Source of the DNA: Lumbricus terrestris
Lineage: Eukaryota; Annelida; Clitellata; Crassiclitellata; Lumbricidae
Assembly (NCBI GenBank): GCA_949752735.1
Contig: OX457037.1
Location: 32,126,466-32,190,465 of the forward strand
DNA length: 64,000 nucleotides
Direction of reading: 5' to 3'
A program made the translations under genes and the position numbers. Shown here in pieces: positions 51,355-63,460 of the stretch. The notes under the pieces are model-generated. The model was not told the origin of the DNA. It made no database searches and saw only the letters and a list, made by a program, of their open reading frames with translations. Position 1 is the first letter of the stretch; every line of letters begins with the position of its first letter.

Positions 51355-52818
51355 GTCCGTCCGTCCGTCCACCTCTCTATCCGTCCGTCCGTCCGTCCGT
51401 CCGTCCGTCCACCTCTCTATCCGTCCGCAGTGTGAGAATTGTGGAAAAATAACTGGGGGGGTTGGACCATTATCCACTTGGAATTTGGGTGTAAAAAACA
51501 TACTTTAACATGGGGCTCTAAGAAAGACTGGGGGGGTCGAAACCCCCCAACCCCCCCGGCAATTCTCACCCTGTCCGTCCGTCCATCCGTCCGTCCGTCC
51601 ACCTCTCTATCCGTCCGTCCATCCGTCCGTCCGTCCACCTCTCTATCCGTCCGTCCATCCGTCCGTCCGTCCACCTCTCTATCCGTCCGTCCATCCGTCC
51701 GTCCGTCCACCTCTCTATCCGTCCGTCCGTCCGTCCGTCCGTCCACCTCTCTATCCGTCCGTCCATCCGTCCGTTCACCTCTCTATCCGTCCGTCCGTCC
51801 ATCCGTCCGTCCACCTCTCTATCCGTCCGTCCATCCGTCCGTCCGTCCACCTCTCTATCCGTCCGTCCATCCGTCCGTCCGTCCACCTCTCTATCCGTCC
51901 ATCCGTCCGTCCGTCCACCTCTCTATCCGTCCGTCCATCCGTCCGTCCACCTCTCTATCCGTCCGTCCGTCCATCCGTCCGTCCACCTCTCTATCCGTCC
52001 GTCCGTCCATCCGTCCGTCCGTCCACCTCTCTATCCGTCCGTCCATCCGTCCGTCCGTCCACCTCTCTATCCGTCCGTCCATCCGTCCGTCCGTCCACCT
52101 CTCTATCCGTCCGTCCATCCGTCCGTCCGTCCACCTCTCTATCCGTCCGTCCGTCCGTCCGTCCGTCCACCTCTCTATCCGTCCGTCCGTCCGTCCGTCC
52201 ACCTCTCTATCCGTCCGTCCATCCGTCCGTCCGTCCGTCCACCTCTCTATCCGTCCGTCCGTCCGTCCGTCCGTCCACCTCTCTATCCGTCCGTCCATCC
52301 GTCCGTCCGTCCACCTCTCTATCCGTCCGTCCGTCCGTCCGTCCGTCCGTCCACCTCTCTATCCGTCCGTCCATCCGTCCGTCCACCTCTCTATCCGTCC
52401 GTCCGTCCATCCGTCCGTCCACCTCTCTATCCGTCCGTCCGTCCGTCCGTCCGTCCACCTCTCTATCCGTCCGTCCATCCGTCCGTCCGTCCACCTCTCT
52501 ATCCGTCCGTCCGTCCGTCCGTCCACCTCTCTATCCGTCCGTCCGTCCGTCCGTCCACCTCTCTATCCGTCCGTCCATCCGTCCGTCCGTCCACCTCTCT
52601 ATCCGTCCGTCCATCCGTCCGTCCGTCCACCTCTCTATCCGTCCGTCCGTCCGTCCACCTCTCTATCCGTCCGTCCGTCCGTCCGTCCACCTCTCTATCC
52701 GTCCGTCCGTCCGTCCGTCCGTCCGTCCACCTCTCTATCCGTCCGTCCGTCCGTCCGTCCGTCCGTCCACCTCTCTATCCGTCCGTCCATCCGTCCGTCC
52801 GTCCACCTCTCTAACCGT
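51355..52818. repeat. CCGT-based satellite with a higher-order 36-bp type unit
   Basis: Each unit is CCACCTCTCTAT followed by a variable number of CCGT/CCAT tetramers (often 24 bp in all). About 40 units. Because units are mostly multiples of 12 with 4-bp steps, a frame of 499 codons survives on plus (VRPSVRPSTSLS-like). No support for coding. Confidence 0.95.
51428..51573. mobile_element. hAT-like element inserted in the satellite array
   Basis: Ends CAGTGTGAGAATTGTGG and CCGGCAATTCTCACCCTG are inverted repeats. The 8-bp flanks TCCGTCCG are identical, as expected but also trivially so in a CCGT array. 146 bp; related to 4240-4391. Confidence 0.85.
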
Positions 52819-52967
52819 CCGTCCGTCTGTCCGTCCGACCGTCTGCCTATCCCTCTGCCACTTCTTGAGATTTTCCTTCGACTCCTCTCTTTTTCTTTCC
52901 GACCCCTCCATCCCTCATTCTCTCCCTCCTCCCCATGATCCTTCTTCCGGTCATCGCTCCCTCAGAG

Positions 52968-53234
52968 GCGCATGCGCATACGCATGCGCATACGTGGTCA
53001 TTCTATCGACGTTTCGCTTCCGGGTGAACGAGAGTCTATAAATAATTCGGAAACGTTTCTCCCAAGGGAAAGCGTTGACGAAGAAGGCGCCGCACAAACG
53101 CTGTTGCTCGTCAGTGAGTTCGTGAGTGAGTGAGCGAGTGAGTAAGTGAGTAAGGGGCGGGGGGCGGGGCGGGGCGGGGCGGGGCGGGGCGATTCAACAA
53201 GTTGGAGTTAGAGTTATACTCGCGACCTGATCAG
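52968..53234 (+). promoter_or_regulatory. Candidate promoter with TATA box and a possible untranslated first exon
   Basis: GCGCATGCGC at 52968-52977 and CGCATGCGCA at 52981-52990 match the NRF-1 site (YGCGCAYGCGCR). TATAAATA lies at 53037-53044. From about 53105 come GAGT repeats and a GGGGC run (53154-53190), then a donor-like CAG|gtaatt at 53234. No coding exon that would belong to it was recognised downstream, so the gene identity and even direction are open. Confidence 0.4.
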
Positions 53235-53783
53235 GTAATTCCAGAATCTGTCATAGATGTTGGTGGCACACAGATTTTTACCGTTGTTGTAATGGTGACA
53301 CTTTGCTTTCACTCTAGGACGTATAGGCTATCTGAATAACATGCTGTCCACGCAGTCCAGCAATCTTTAGACCTTTAGCAGTAGCCGAGTATTATTGCAC
53401 TGAGTAGACTTTACCTTGTGAGTCTATATTTTTTGGTTGCACTTTGGTTTAGGTTGAATGTCATCAGCAGATGACTCACGTGAATGACAAATGAGGAGCA
53501 CCTCTGAAAAGCTCTGTTGGCGTGGAGTGTGACCAGATATGGCAGAACTTAGACATTTCATATTATTCGGCTTGCCATAACACGCGCTATAAGTTACATG
53601 TATTTTGGCCAACAGGGCCTTAGCAACCATGAACGTGGCCCCTCCGAACATATGTGCGGGGCGGTGGGGTACCTTACAATGCAGAAACTGATAGCCTATG
53701 CGATGTACGTAATTCCGTAACGTGCTTATTCTAAGTAATTTCGTTTCGTGATTATTATTAAGCTCTAAATCTGATATTATTAT

Positions 53784-54165
53784 CAATGGCGGTGCCAGTT
53801 TTTCAGTTTGGAGGGCTGAATTCCCGCTGAGGAAATTTCCCATTTTCAGCCGCCAAAATTTCTGACGACCTTTTTGTTGTTTTTTGCTTACACATTTGGT
53901 CGAAATCTCATGAAAATTTTCCTTTTTCACCCGTCGAAATTTCTCACGACCTTTTTTAGTCATTTGGTCGAAATCTCATGAAAATTTTCATTTTCCCCGC
54001 CAAAACGACCTTTTTTTAGTCGTTTGGTCGAAATCTCGTGCATATGGTTTCAGTTTTTAGGGGGGGGGGCTGATAATCAGCCGCTGATCATAGAAATGTT
54101 TCATTTTTACATGCAAAAAACTGAATGGCCCTTATGGTGGCTTAGCCCCCCTAGCGCCGCTACTG
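53784..54165. mobile_element. hAT-like non-autonomous element with internal tandem units
   Basis: Ends CAATGGCGGTGCCAG and CTAGCGCCGCTACTG are imperfect inverted repeats. ATTATTAT is duplicated at 53776-53783 and 54166-54173, although the right flank is itself an ATT repeat. Interior has three diverged units with CGACCTTTTTT and TTTGGTCGAAATCTCATGAA. 382 bp. Confidence 0.8.
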
Positions 54166-54401
54166 ATTATTATTATTATACTCAATGAATTTTTTTAGAA
54201 TTGGCATCAAAGTGCCCTGATCCAGTAGCCTACTGCACAGGCTATCTGAATATCCGTTGCATCTTCAGCGTTCAAATTTGGCTCTTAGGGCCCTTACAAT
54301 GCAGAAATTCGAATGCGGTATTTATATTTTATACAATAAAATTATAATGGATATTCATATTATGTATAACCTACATGGGGGCATGATGGGGCTACAGTGT
54401 A

Positions 54402-54479
54402 AACGTATTCCGTACTTACTGCTGCTGAATAAAGCTACAGTGTAGGCTACACGTATTCCGTACTTACTGCTGCTGAAGT
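54402..54479. repeat. Short tandem duplication
   Basis: CGTATTCCGTACTTACTGCT-GCTGAA occurs twice about 46 bp apart, with CTACAGTGTA between. Confidence 0.85.
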
Positions 54480-54544
54480 GTTTCTAACTGTGCTTTCCAA
54501 CATGGATTGAGCAACAGCGTAAATAAATGTCACTAACATAATAG

Positions 54545-54645
54545 CTACACCTTACATTTTTTCCACTTTCGGGGGCCCCCTTTCTTGCGGGGGCCCCCTC
54601 CGGTTGGAGGGTACGGAGGGCGGTCGCTACGCCTCTGATGACCAA
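54545..54645. mobile_element. Possible hAT-like right end with GC hairpin
   Basis: GGGGGCCCCCTTTCTTGCGG forms a hairpin with the following GGGGCCCCC; the segment ends CGCTACGCCTCTG, like the right ends of other elements here. No left end found. Confidence 0.35.
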
Positions 54646-55001
54646 ATTATAATTTTGGAAGGTACTTGTATACAGCTGAAACAAGGCTTTTTTAACGTGC
54701 AGTTGTACGCAAAATGTGCAGTTGCAGAAGCACTTCTGTAAGTTAAAACTAGCAAAAAGGTCATTGTCCTCCGATTGGAAGTATTTTACCATGGATGATC
54801 GGAAAGGAAAGAAGGAGTTGTGCAGTTCTACAAATTCCTTAAGAACAGCCTTGCTTGCAGGCCTATATTACTGATTATTGCAACTACTGCTGTGTTTGGT
54901 CGCTCCTTGTGTATTGACTTCTCTCCTCACTAAGTGTTAAACTAATGAGAAATGACTAGATTTTCATCATCAGTCGCGCATTGTCATTCAGTCATTGTCC
55001 C

Positions 55002-55180
55002 CAGTGCTAACAGTGTAAAAAAAATAAGTGCCTGGACGCCCTTTATCTTTCCAAAAGAAGTGCCTGGACGCCCCTTACCTTTTCAAGTGTGCTGGCCAAA
55101 TAAGTAGCAGGACGGCATAGAGATTTGAAAATAGGTGCATGAACGCCGTCCACGACAGTCCTGCCACACTTTAAGTCCTG
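55002..55180 (-). mobile_element. hAT-like non-autonomous element with perfect 8-bp target duplication
   Basis: Plus-strand ends are CAGTGCTAACAGTGT and CACACTTTAAGTCCTG (inverted, 11 of 15). ATTGTCCC occurs exactly at 54994-55001 and 55181-55188. Interior repeats an AAGTGCCTGGACGCCC block. The same family is at 17050 in the other orientation. 179 bp. Confidence 0.88.
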
Positions 55181-55188
55181 ATTGTCCC

Positions 55189-56019
55189 TTGAACTCCCTT
55201 CTAGGCATATCCTATTGTTCCCATTTAATCTGTAACATTCTTCTATCTCAAAGTGTTGTTTTTTGTCTATGATTAACTGATTCTGTTGATTAGTATTGTT
55301 TGACACTTTGTATCATTGGGATCAATAAAATTGATTTTATTTGATTCTTTAACGACATTTATTTTCCTCTCGGAGTTCCCATGCTCATGAGAGCAGCGTC
55401 GCTGAATAGTCATCATGCGAAAGGCGCTTCCTAAATTGACGATATTAGATTTTTCACGCTGACAATAGGTTATCTGTCATAAATTTTATTTATGGTCTAT
55501 TTGGTTCATGGCGATTTATTCTCAAAAAGTATCTAACTCAACTTGCCAATAAATATTATGTTAGGGTATAGGCTAATTCGAAACAAAGACTGCATGGGCG
55601 AAATGGATATACGAAAATATTCTACCGACTTCCTCTTTCTTATGCAGACCATGTTTCGCTGAAGGAGGAAGGGGCGGGCGAAAGGGTTGGAGCGACACCG
55701 GCGACCGACTGAGGATTTTTTGATGGTGTTGGTCCCTCGGGTGAAGGTAATCGACAGGCCATGTTCGATGCTGACGTTGCACAAATCACATCAGGCGCCC
55801 CCTGGCGTTTGCAGAGATCCATTTGTAGCGCTCTGTTTCTCAGTGGCTGTTTGCACGTACGAATAGGCCTATTATTATTCTAGCCTACCATGACGGAAGG
55901 ATTTGCCGTCAATGAAGAAGGCAAAAGATCTTCATGGACGAAATGCAGTTCAAATGCATTAAATTATGCGAGATGTGAAAATGTTCGAGTTACGGACTTA
56001 CGGTGAGAAGAAAGATAGA
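55189..56019. other. Non-coding stretch with CpG-rich section at 55660-55830
   Basis: The 55660-55830 part is open in three minus frames but has no recognised domain. Confidence 0.35.
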
Positions 56020-56165
56020 AAAACAGACGTCTGCTTGTCTGTCTCTTTGTCTGTATGGTCTGTTTGTCTGTCTGTATGTCTGCCTGTATGGTCTGCTCGC
56101 CTGTTTGTCTGTCTCTTTGTCCGTATGATCCGTTTGTTTGTCTCTTTGTCTATTTGGTCTGTCTG
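56020..56165. repeat. (TCTG/TTTGTC)n imperfect microsatellite
   Basis: CTGTCTCTTTGTC-like words for about 145 bp. Confidence 0.8.
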
Positions 56166-56184
56166 CTTACGTGTGTTTAACTGT

Positions 56185-56256
56185 GTTCATTACCATCATC
56201 ATCAGCAGCAGCAGCATCATCATAAGCATCATCATTATCATCATCATCATCATCAA

Positions 56257-56330
<74 letters not shown>

Positions 56331-56386
56331 CCACCATCATCATCATCAGCAGCAGCAGCAGCATCAGCCGCAGCAGCATCATAAGC

Positions 56387-56431
<45 letters not shown>

Positions 56432-56484
56432 GTCATCGTCGTCGTCGTCGTCGTCATCATCATCATCATCATCATCATAATCAT
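56185..56484. repeat. (CAT)n trinucleotide repeat with CAG and CGT blocks
   Basis: About 300 bp of CAT with CAG (56203, 56348) and CGT (56431-56452) interruptions; gives poly-His, poly-Ile and poly-Met frames. Confidence 0.95.
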
Positions 56485-57065
56485 GGTTAAATCACCTATT
56501 GTAATATTTCACATAGGAATAAGAACTTCAAAATTTAAATTCCCCTTAGTTCTTACAACGTCTGCTAGTAAATGCATCAATTAATTTTTTACATTATTTC
56601 ATTTCGGGGGTTGTCTGACACACACTATCCCCCTAAATACGCCTCGAGGAAGAGGAAGGGAGGCAAGAGGGGGTGTACAGTGTACACTGTGTAGTGTGTA
56701 AGCACGAGTTCTAACCATTATTACAATCTTTTACTCTTTGCATTTTGTTCATCGGCTTTTCCTGGTCAGTATGTATCCGTTTCCACAACTCTCATCTTAC
56801 CTGTATGTACAAAACACTAAAGTCTTGATAGTTTTGCGAATCGTAGACTTATTTAATGGCGTCTACATGGTTGCTGACCACTGGCCAGCCAATTTACGAT
56901 GCACTTGAGGATAGCACGTCTAGCAGACTCTTCTGATCCCCATAATCGCGATGATCCATAGACTCACCACCGTCTGCTCTCTCGCTCTCTCGCGCGCTCT
57001 CTCTCTCGCTCTCTCGCTAATCCTACTTCAACTCCGGCACACCGCATGTCTCTCTGCTTGTGCGC

Positions 57066-57243
57066 ACCTGTGTCGCGTTTACTGTGTCTCTGTGTCGCAT
57101 TCCCTGTGTCTCTGTGTCGCATTCTTTGTGTGACTCTGTCTCTGTGTCACATTCCCTGTGTCTCTGTGTCGCATTCCCTGTGTGACTGTGTCTCTGTGTC
57201 ACATTCCCTGTGTCTCTGTGTCGCATTCCCTGTGTCTCTGAGT
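57066..57243. repeat. 22-bp minisatellite, about 8 copies
   Basis: Unit TCTCTGTGTCGCATTCCCTGTG with ACT/CAC variants. Preceded by a (CTCT/CGCT)n tract from 56975. Confidence 0.9.
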
Positions 57244-57546
57244 CCTGCTGGTTTTCTACGGAAGGGAGGCAATTACCCGACTCATTAGGCAATCAAATCA
57301 ACGAATTCGCCTGGCCGTGGCCGTGGTTGAGCGTTTTGTCGGCGCCGGTGACCGGGGGTCGGGGTGCGGGGGTGGGGGGGGGGGTGGTAGGCCGGGCGTC
57401 AGTAACCCCTGGGATTTTTACCGTTTCACCGGTCAACCCGAAGGATTAATTCTAATTGATGCCCCGAAGACCAATCGCATCTCAAGGAATGATTCTGACT
57501 CTGCGTACGACGTTCAGATGCACTCAGACGGACACGTCGTGCATTG

Positions 57547-57712
57547 AGGTTGTTGTGTATAGCACCTCTTCAAGGAAACTACTCGAAAGTGCTCCCGGCT
57601 CCAGCACGGCCAAAACCAACAGTTTGTAAGTGTTTATAGAGTCACCCTCCTCCTTTATCCAGACTTGGTACTGGCACTGTCAGTATGCAATCGTTGGTGG
57701 AGCTATTGTTGC
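57547..57712 (-). mobile_element. SINE tail and dispersed repeat C, copy 4
   Basis: 57551-57605 is the family A tail (AGCACCTCTTCAAGGAAACT...GTGCTCCCGG). 57645-57712 is repeat C in reverse (CCTCCTTTATCCAGACTTGG, CTGGCACTGTCAG). Their adjacency suggests they are parts of one element. Confidence 0.6.
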
Positions 57713-57736
57713 ATAGGAATCATGTACAGGCATATA

Positions 57737-59107
57737 AGGTAAGTGTGGTGAATAAGGCCCACCTAAGGAATTTTTCTAAATAACTACTACTGGTATGCAA
57801 CTGGAGCAATGCAAAATAGCTATAAGCTTATGAGGAGTGTGTGAAAGCAGTTAAATAATGAATTAATTATTTTGATAAAATAAATTGTCATGACCTATAA
57901 AAAAAATTTTTTTAATAGGTCATGATGTGGGCCTTATTACCCAACATGTTGGGTAATAAGGCCCACCTAAAAACTGTCTTATTTTGTTGTCTAAACGTCT
58001 GCTTTACAATTTCAAACATCACATTTGAGCTCATATTTACTGGAACCAAAACTTATCAAATGGATGCATAGAATCTGGAGTGCAGCCCCCTGCATTTCTC
58101 TGTGACATACCACCATTAGCAGCTTCGAGAGCCTTTTCCAGGTTTTCCTGATTCCAATTTCCTCCCACAGCTTTGTTTTTATTACAAATTAGTCATAAGT
58201 GTGTTACAAGGGCTGACACAGAAATTTTCGATGGGGGGCCAACATTTTTCGTCTTGGGCCTTTGGGTTTTGGGTCTCCGAAAAATTTCGCAAAAAGATAC
58301 CTTTTTCCATCCGCCAAAAAAACTGCCGACCTTTTTTTACCTTTTTCCATCCGCCAAAAAAACTGCTGACTTTTTTTAGTCATCAGTTTGGAAATTCCCC
58401 AAAAAGCTACCTTTTCCAGCGTCTGCGAACCTCGGGGGGTGGCGTAGACGACGGACATGCGCAGCTACTCGCGGGGCCCACGCCGACTTTTCGGACCAGG
58501 ATAGCTGGTGAAAAATAAAGAAATTTCTGAATGGGGGCCATGGCCGGATTGGCCCCTGGATCCGCCCTTGGTGTGTTAAAATAGCTTCAAGAACTCCTAT
58601 CCAGTACTAATTCATGAACAATTAAATGTGTACCACTAGTACCGGAGTGGTGGGTAATAAGGCCCATGGCCTAATGATAGGGCCATATTACCCACAGAAA
58701 GGTGGGCCTTGTTGCCCTCAATCTCACACCATGTATTCAAAGACCAATATTCGGGTAATTCCTAAGTGCAAACTCTATTTTCAGCCTATATCGTCTTTCT
58801 AATACCCTCTCTTAACGAATATTATCATAGCAACATTTATGCACTACGCGGATTGGGGATTAATAAATAAAGTAATAAATACGAAAATACGATAATTGCG
58901 AAATAAATGATCGCACAAATATCAACATCTGCGTAACTCAAACATGCCACCGAAAAGAAAACTCATCATTAACTAGAGTAGTTCACATGATGAAACACGG
59001 TCAATAAAATAAAATTATAGCGACACCTGACGAATACATTCGGAAATATTCTATGTTTTACTTGGTGGGCCTTATTTCCACCCGGGCCTTATTACCCAGA
59101 CTTACCT
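57737..59107. mobile_element. Palindrome-rich DNA element of about 1.0 kb carrying a nested hAT-like element
   Basis: Left end AGGTAAGTGTGGTGAATAAG and right end TTATTACCCAGACTTACCT form inverted repeats and are flanked by TATA on both sides (57733-57736, 59108-59111). Repeated GGGTAATAAGGCCC-type motifs occur at both ends and inside, including a perfect 40-bp palindrome at 57927-57966 and a second inverted repeat at 57889-57925. No transposase frame. After removing the nested 58207-58570 insert and one TSD copy the element is about 1.0 kb. Superfamily unknown; TA/TATA duplication would suit Tc1/mariner-like or similar. Confidence 0.75.
58207..58570. mobile_element. hAT-like non-autonomous element nested inside 57737-59107
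   Basis: Ends CAAGGGCTGA and TCCGCCCTTG are inverted; GTGTGTTA is repeated exactly at 58199-58206 and 58571-58578. Interior has two copies of ACCTTTTTCCATCCGCCAAA. 364 bp, same style as the 53784 element. Confidence 0.92.
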
Positions 59108-59608
59108 TATATATTTATATCATTACGCATTCCTCTTTTCGTTTAAATTTGTTGCATGCACTCAAAGATAATCGACGACGGGTAATAATCGTTTCCGCCA
59201 TCTCAGACGAAATGCACTTCAGGATTAATCCTTTTCATCCATCAAAATTAATGCTTTTTGGTGTTCGGACCGTGTTTCATGTACATGTGCCGGAGCCTGC
59301 CTTCTATAGTTAGACACTAAATTGACACTCTTATTTATATTGCGTGGCTTCACACTGAGTTAACACTAGGCGCCAAGGCTGGAACCAGAACAGAAATGAC
59401 AGAGACATTGGCATTGCTGTGGCTTATGATCTTCATTGTTACGTGAGTCCCGCTCCCCACCTGGTCCCGTTTTTCTACCAGCGTCTTCTCCTGCTCTAAA
59501 CCGATCCACGATTCCCCGTTATATCGGACATCAAAACCTTCTGCTCGAAGGTACTGCTGTTACAACCCAACTTTCTCTGAGCTAATTAGCTCGTGCGCAT
59601 TGTGCACA

Positions 59609-60402
<794 letters not shown>

Positions 60403-60517
60403 ATCATGCCCTCCTGAGGCGTTGCATTATCATTGCGGCAACAAACTCCCTCCAGAGAGCACCATCTTCCGCCAGATCCATAGCCTCGCGTATGCTAATA
60501 TTATTGTTGCTCATCAT
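60403..60517 (-). mobile_element. Possible C-terminal remnant of a non-LTR retrotransposon
   Basis: Minus frame MMSNNNISIREAMDLAEDGALWREFVAAMIMQRLRRA-stop. The I-x-x-A-x-x-LAxDxxxWRxxV pattern is common at the extreme C terminus of several invertebrate LINE ORF2 proteins. Frame is broken just upstream, so it is a relic at best. Confidence 0.35.
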
Positions 60518-60962
60518 TTTCATAGGCTAAGTGTTCCTCGGTTGAGTCGCCACTCCAACGCGAGTAGATCAAATCCAGGCAGGCTGATCATCCCGGCGTT
60601 GACTACCTCAGTCATCCGCCTTCACTCCATGGCCCTGAGAGCAGGGGGGTTGTTTTAGGCTAGCCCAAAGCCGGATGCAGTTTAACGTCATACCCAGTTG
60701 ATTGCTAATGTTTATATGGTGCTTGGCTTGGAGTTAGTTTATTAAAATTCACAAACTTGAACTTAGTTCAACTTGTCGTGAACAATAATTAATTCGTGGT
60801 AGACGCTTAGATGTGTCACGTGTGCATGCTTTGAGTGAACCAATACCACAACAGATCAGAGAATATAATTGTCATGTTATTAGTCAGAGTATTAACTGAA
60901 TCAGGTAACAAGAATTAAGTAGGACGCGGGTTTTATATATAGCTCACTGAACGGATGAGGAC

Positions 60963-61150
60963 GAAAAGAAAATAGAGAGAGACAGACAGACAGGCAGACA
61001 GACAGACAGACAGACAGAGGCGGATAGACAGACAGGCGGCGGACAGACATAGACAGAGACAATATATGTAGAATGCCTTGGAAAATGGAAACATAAAGTC
61101 ATAGAGACAGAGACAGAGACAGAGACAAAGAGACATAGAGAGACAGAGAA

Positions 61151-61249
<99 letters not shown>

Positions 61250-61390
61250 ATGGGGAGAGTGAAACATCATGAAGCGAGAGAGAGGGAGACAGTGACAAAG
61301 ATTGCGCTGCAGTGAGAAAGTGAGACATCAAAGCATCAAGACAGAGAAACAGATAGACATAGGAAAGCAGAGGGACAGAGACAGAGACAC

Positions 61391-61421
<31 letters not shown>

Positions 61422-61430
61422 AGGATGCAT
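60963..61430. repeat. (GACA)n, (AG)n and (ACAGAG)n compound repeat
   Basis: GACA-rich at 60975-61060, ACAGAG at 61103-61135, pure (AG)n at about 61155-61248, ACAGAG again at 61340-61420. Confidence 0.9.
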
Positions 61431-61784
61431 TTTCTGGCATTGCTGCCTTGCAGTAGTCTGATGGAAACGGCGTTGTTGCGGAACCAATTATCGTTGGATG
61501 GAGCGACACGGGAGAGCGATTCCAGCGGAGAGCGAATCGTCGTTGCGGATCAGAAGTCACTGATCAGAGATTCGGATTCTTAGCGTCGTAGGGAAGATCG
61601 AAGCTCAATGGATGCCATACACTGACCCTGAGGGAAGAAGGGAGGGATAGGCTTATGGAGCGGATTGTTTTATATCAGTATGTTTTTTGTCGGACATATA
61701 AAGTCTGTTTTTGCTTCTGATTTTGTAACTTTTTTATGTCGCTAATTCCTGTGGGCGCTTGTCTGTATATTATCGCATCGCATC

Positions 61785-61845
61785 TATGGACTCATATAGC
61801 GCCTCTAACGGAATGACTACTCAGAGGAGCTCTCAGTACAAAAGC
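61785..61845 (-). mobile_element. SINE/LINE tail fragment
   Basis: CTCATATAGCGCCTCTAACGG...ACTACTCAGAGGAGCTCTCAG, minus orientation of the family A tail. Confidence 0.55.
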
Positions 61846-62094
61846 TTTGGAGGAAAATAAATGCTTTTCAAGAATGAGGGACCAATCTTTTCAAGAATGA
61901 GAGACTAATAAGGCTCACCAGTTACATGTATGGGAATATTAATTAGTGTGCTTAAAAAACCGGACTTGTTTGGAGCCAACTCTTAGCTAAAACAGTTCAG
62001 AACATGCAATGCGTCACATTGACTTAATTGATGATTCGTTGTAAATTGTTTTAGCCTAATCTGCGGTCCATGATGCGGATTTTGTTGTCGTTGT

Positions 62095-62335
62095 TGCAAC
62101 TCGGTCTCATCTGATCCTCCACATTCCAATTCCCGACCAAGACGACACCCGCCTTACTAACTGACAGCTGTGTCGCCCCTCTCATCTTATGGCAACAGGA
62201 CTCGGACCTTTGGACTACTCTAAGACTCTAACGACCAACCTTTTTTGACTCAACGCAGCGCTCGTGAATAAGCTTGTGCCCGGAGCTTGGATTTTGAGTG
62301 GCGCTTTAAAAGTTTGGAGATTGTGATTATACTTT
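62095..62335 (+). mobile_element. SINE-like dispersed repeat (family B), plus copy
   Basis: CATCTGATCCTCCACATTCC, AATTCCCGACCAAGACGACACCC, then TGACTCAACGCAGCGCTCGTGAATAAGCTTGTGCCC and GTGGCGCTTTAAAAGTTTGGAGATTGTGATTATA; matches 27055-27345 reversed. Confidence 0.75.
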
Positions 62336-63030
62336 CTGTTTCTGCCTGTTCTATAGATGTTCTGTATGTGTGTGTTTCTGCTTTCTTTCTCGCTGTCTGT
62401 CTATGTCTCCGTCTCTATCTATCTCTGTCCCTGTCTCTGTCTGCCTCTGTCTCTGTCTAACAAATCAAACGCATCTCAAAGTTGTGGCCAACTTTCGAAA
62501 AGATTTTCGTATGATGAAGTCAAAGTCTGATCCGATTCCTACTATAATAGGTCTAACTATTCAACAACGATTACATTTAAAAAATCTTATATCCGATTCT
62601 ATCTCTATACTTGTCAATTTCGCTATTTCAATTCAAGTGTCCCATTCATGTTTCTTTACTGTCGCTTTAGTTTAGACCTATTTGTTTTAATTTGCTTCTT
62701 TTGTTTTTGCTCCTTTATTTAATTCGTCCATTCTCTCTTTTTTGTTTTCTTCTTTTTCCTCCTTATGTCTCATCATTTTTTCTTATAATTGCCTGCTTCT
62801 TGTTTCACTCTATTTCTCTATTTTTCCGCCAATTTATTTCTTCGTTTGTTGCATGGATTGCGCGGATTTCCCCTTTTCTTCCGTGCACTAAACATCATCA
62901 CCGTTTAAAGCTATATCCTGATGTGCATAAGCGAATGATTCAAAGCGATAAGCATTAGTCTGATGCGCCTCAGAAAAGGCGCTACAGAAGTCATTTACAG
63001 AAAACCAAGATAAGCCTAATCACGTCTCCA
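62336..63030. other. Non-coding stretch with CTGT-rich repeat
   Basis: CTGTCTCTGTC-type repeat at 62340-62460, then T-rich sequence. No supported gene. Confidence 0.4.
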
Positions 63031-63040
63031 AGGAGCGGCG

Positions 63041-63460
63041 GCAGCAGCAGCAGCAGCAGCGGTTTGCCTCGACCATCTTAACGTCCTCCTCGCGCTGTTT
63101 TTTAGCTGTAGCTTCTGATTCGGTGATGGGGTGGGAGGGGACTGATGGAGACTGAGAGATGAGGAGGAGGATGGGGGTGGGGGGTAGCCAGCAGCCTCTG
63201 AATCCCGTCTGTCGTCAGAACATCCGTCGATCGATCTCAGCTGAGTCGACTTCATCTGATCGATTGGTCTTCGCCAGCAGCAGCAGCAGCAGCAGCAGCG
63301 GCGGCGGCGAGTGGTGATCGCTCGGCTGATTATAGGCGCATGATGCTATCCTCCTCCGCATCATGAAAGATGGGGAACCAGCGTCGGCGGTCTTATTCCT
63401 CCACTTCCTGCTCCTCCTCCTCCACCCTCCTCCTCCTCCTCCTCCTCCTCCTCCAGTCTT
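63041..63460. repeat. CAG, CGG and CTC trinucleotide clusters
   Basis: (CAG)n at 63041-63061 and 63275-63297 followed by (CGG)n to 63309; (CTC)n at 63407-63455. Confidence 0.85.

Noticed and set aside
51439..52938. 499-codon plus-strand open frame rich in VRPSVRPSTSLS
   Set aside because: It is the translation of a CCGT-based satellite; the opposite strand is equally open and there are no start, splice or domain signals.
53424..53963. 179-codon minus-strand Lys/Arg-rich frame
   Set aside because: Half of it is inside the hAT-like element at 53784 and reflects its repeated units; no transposase motif.
55966..56584. Poly-histidine / poly-isoleucine frames
   Set aside because: Products of the CAT repeat in three registers.
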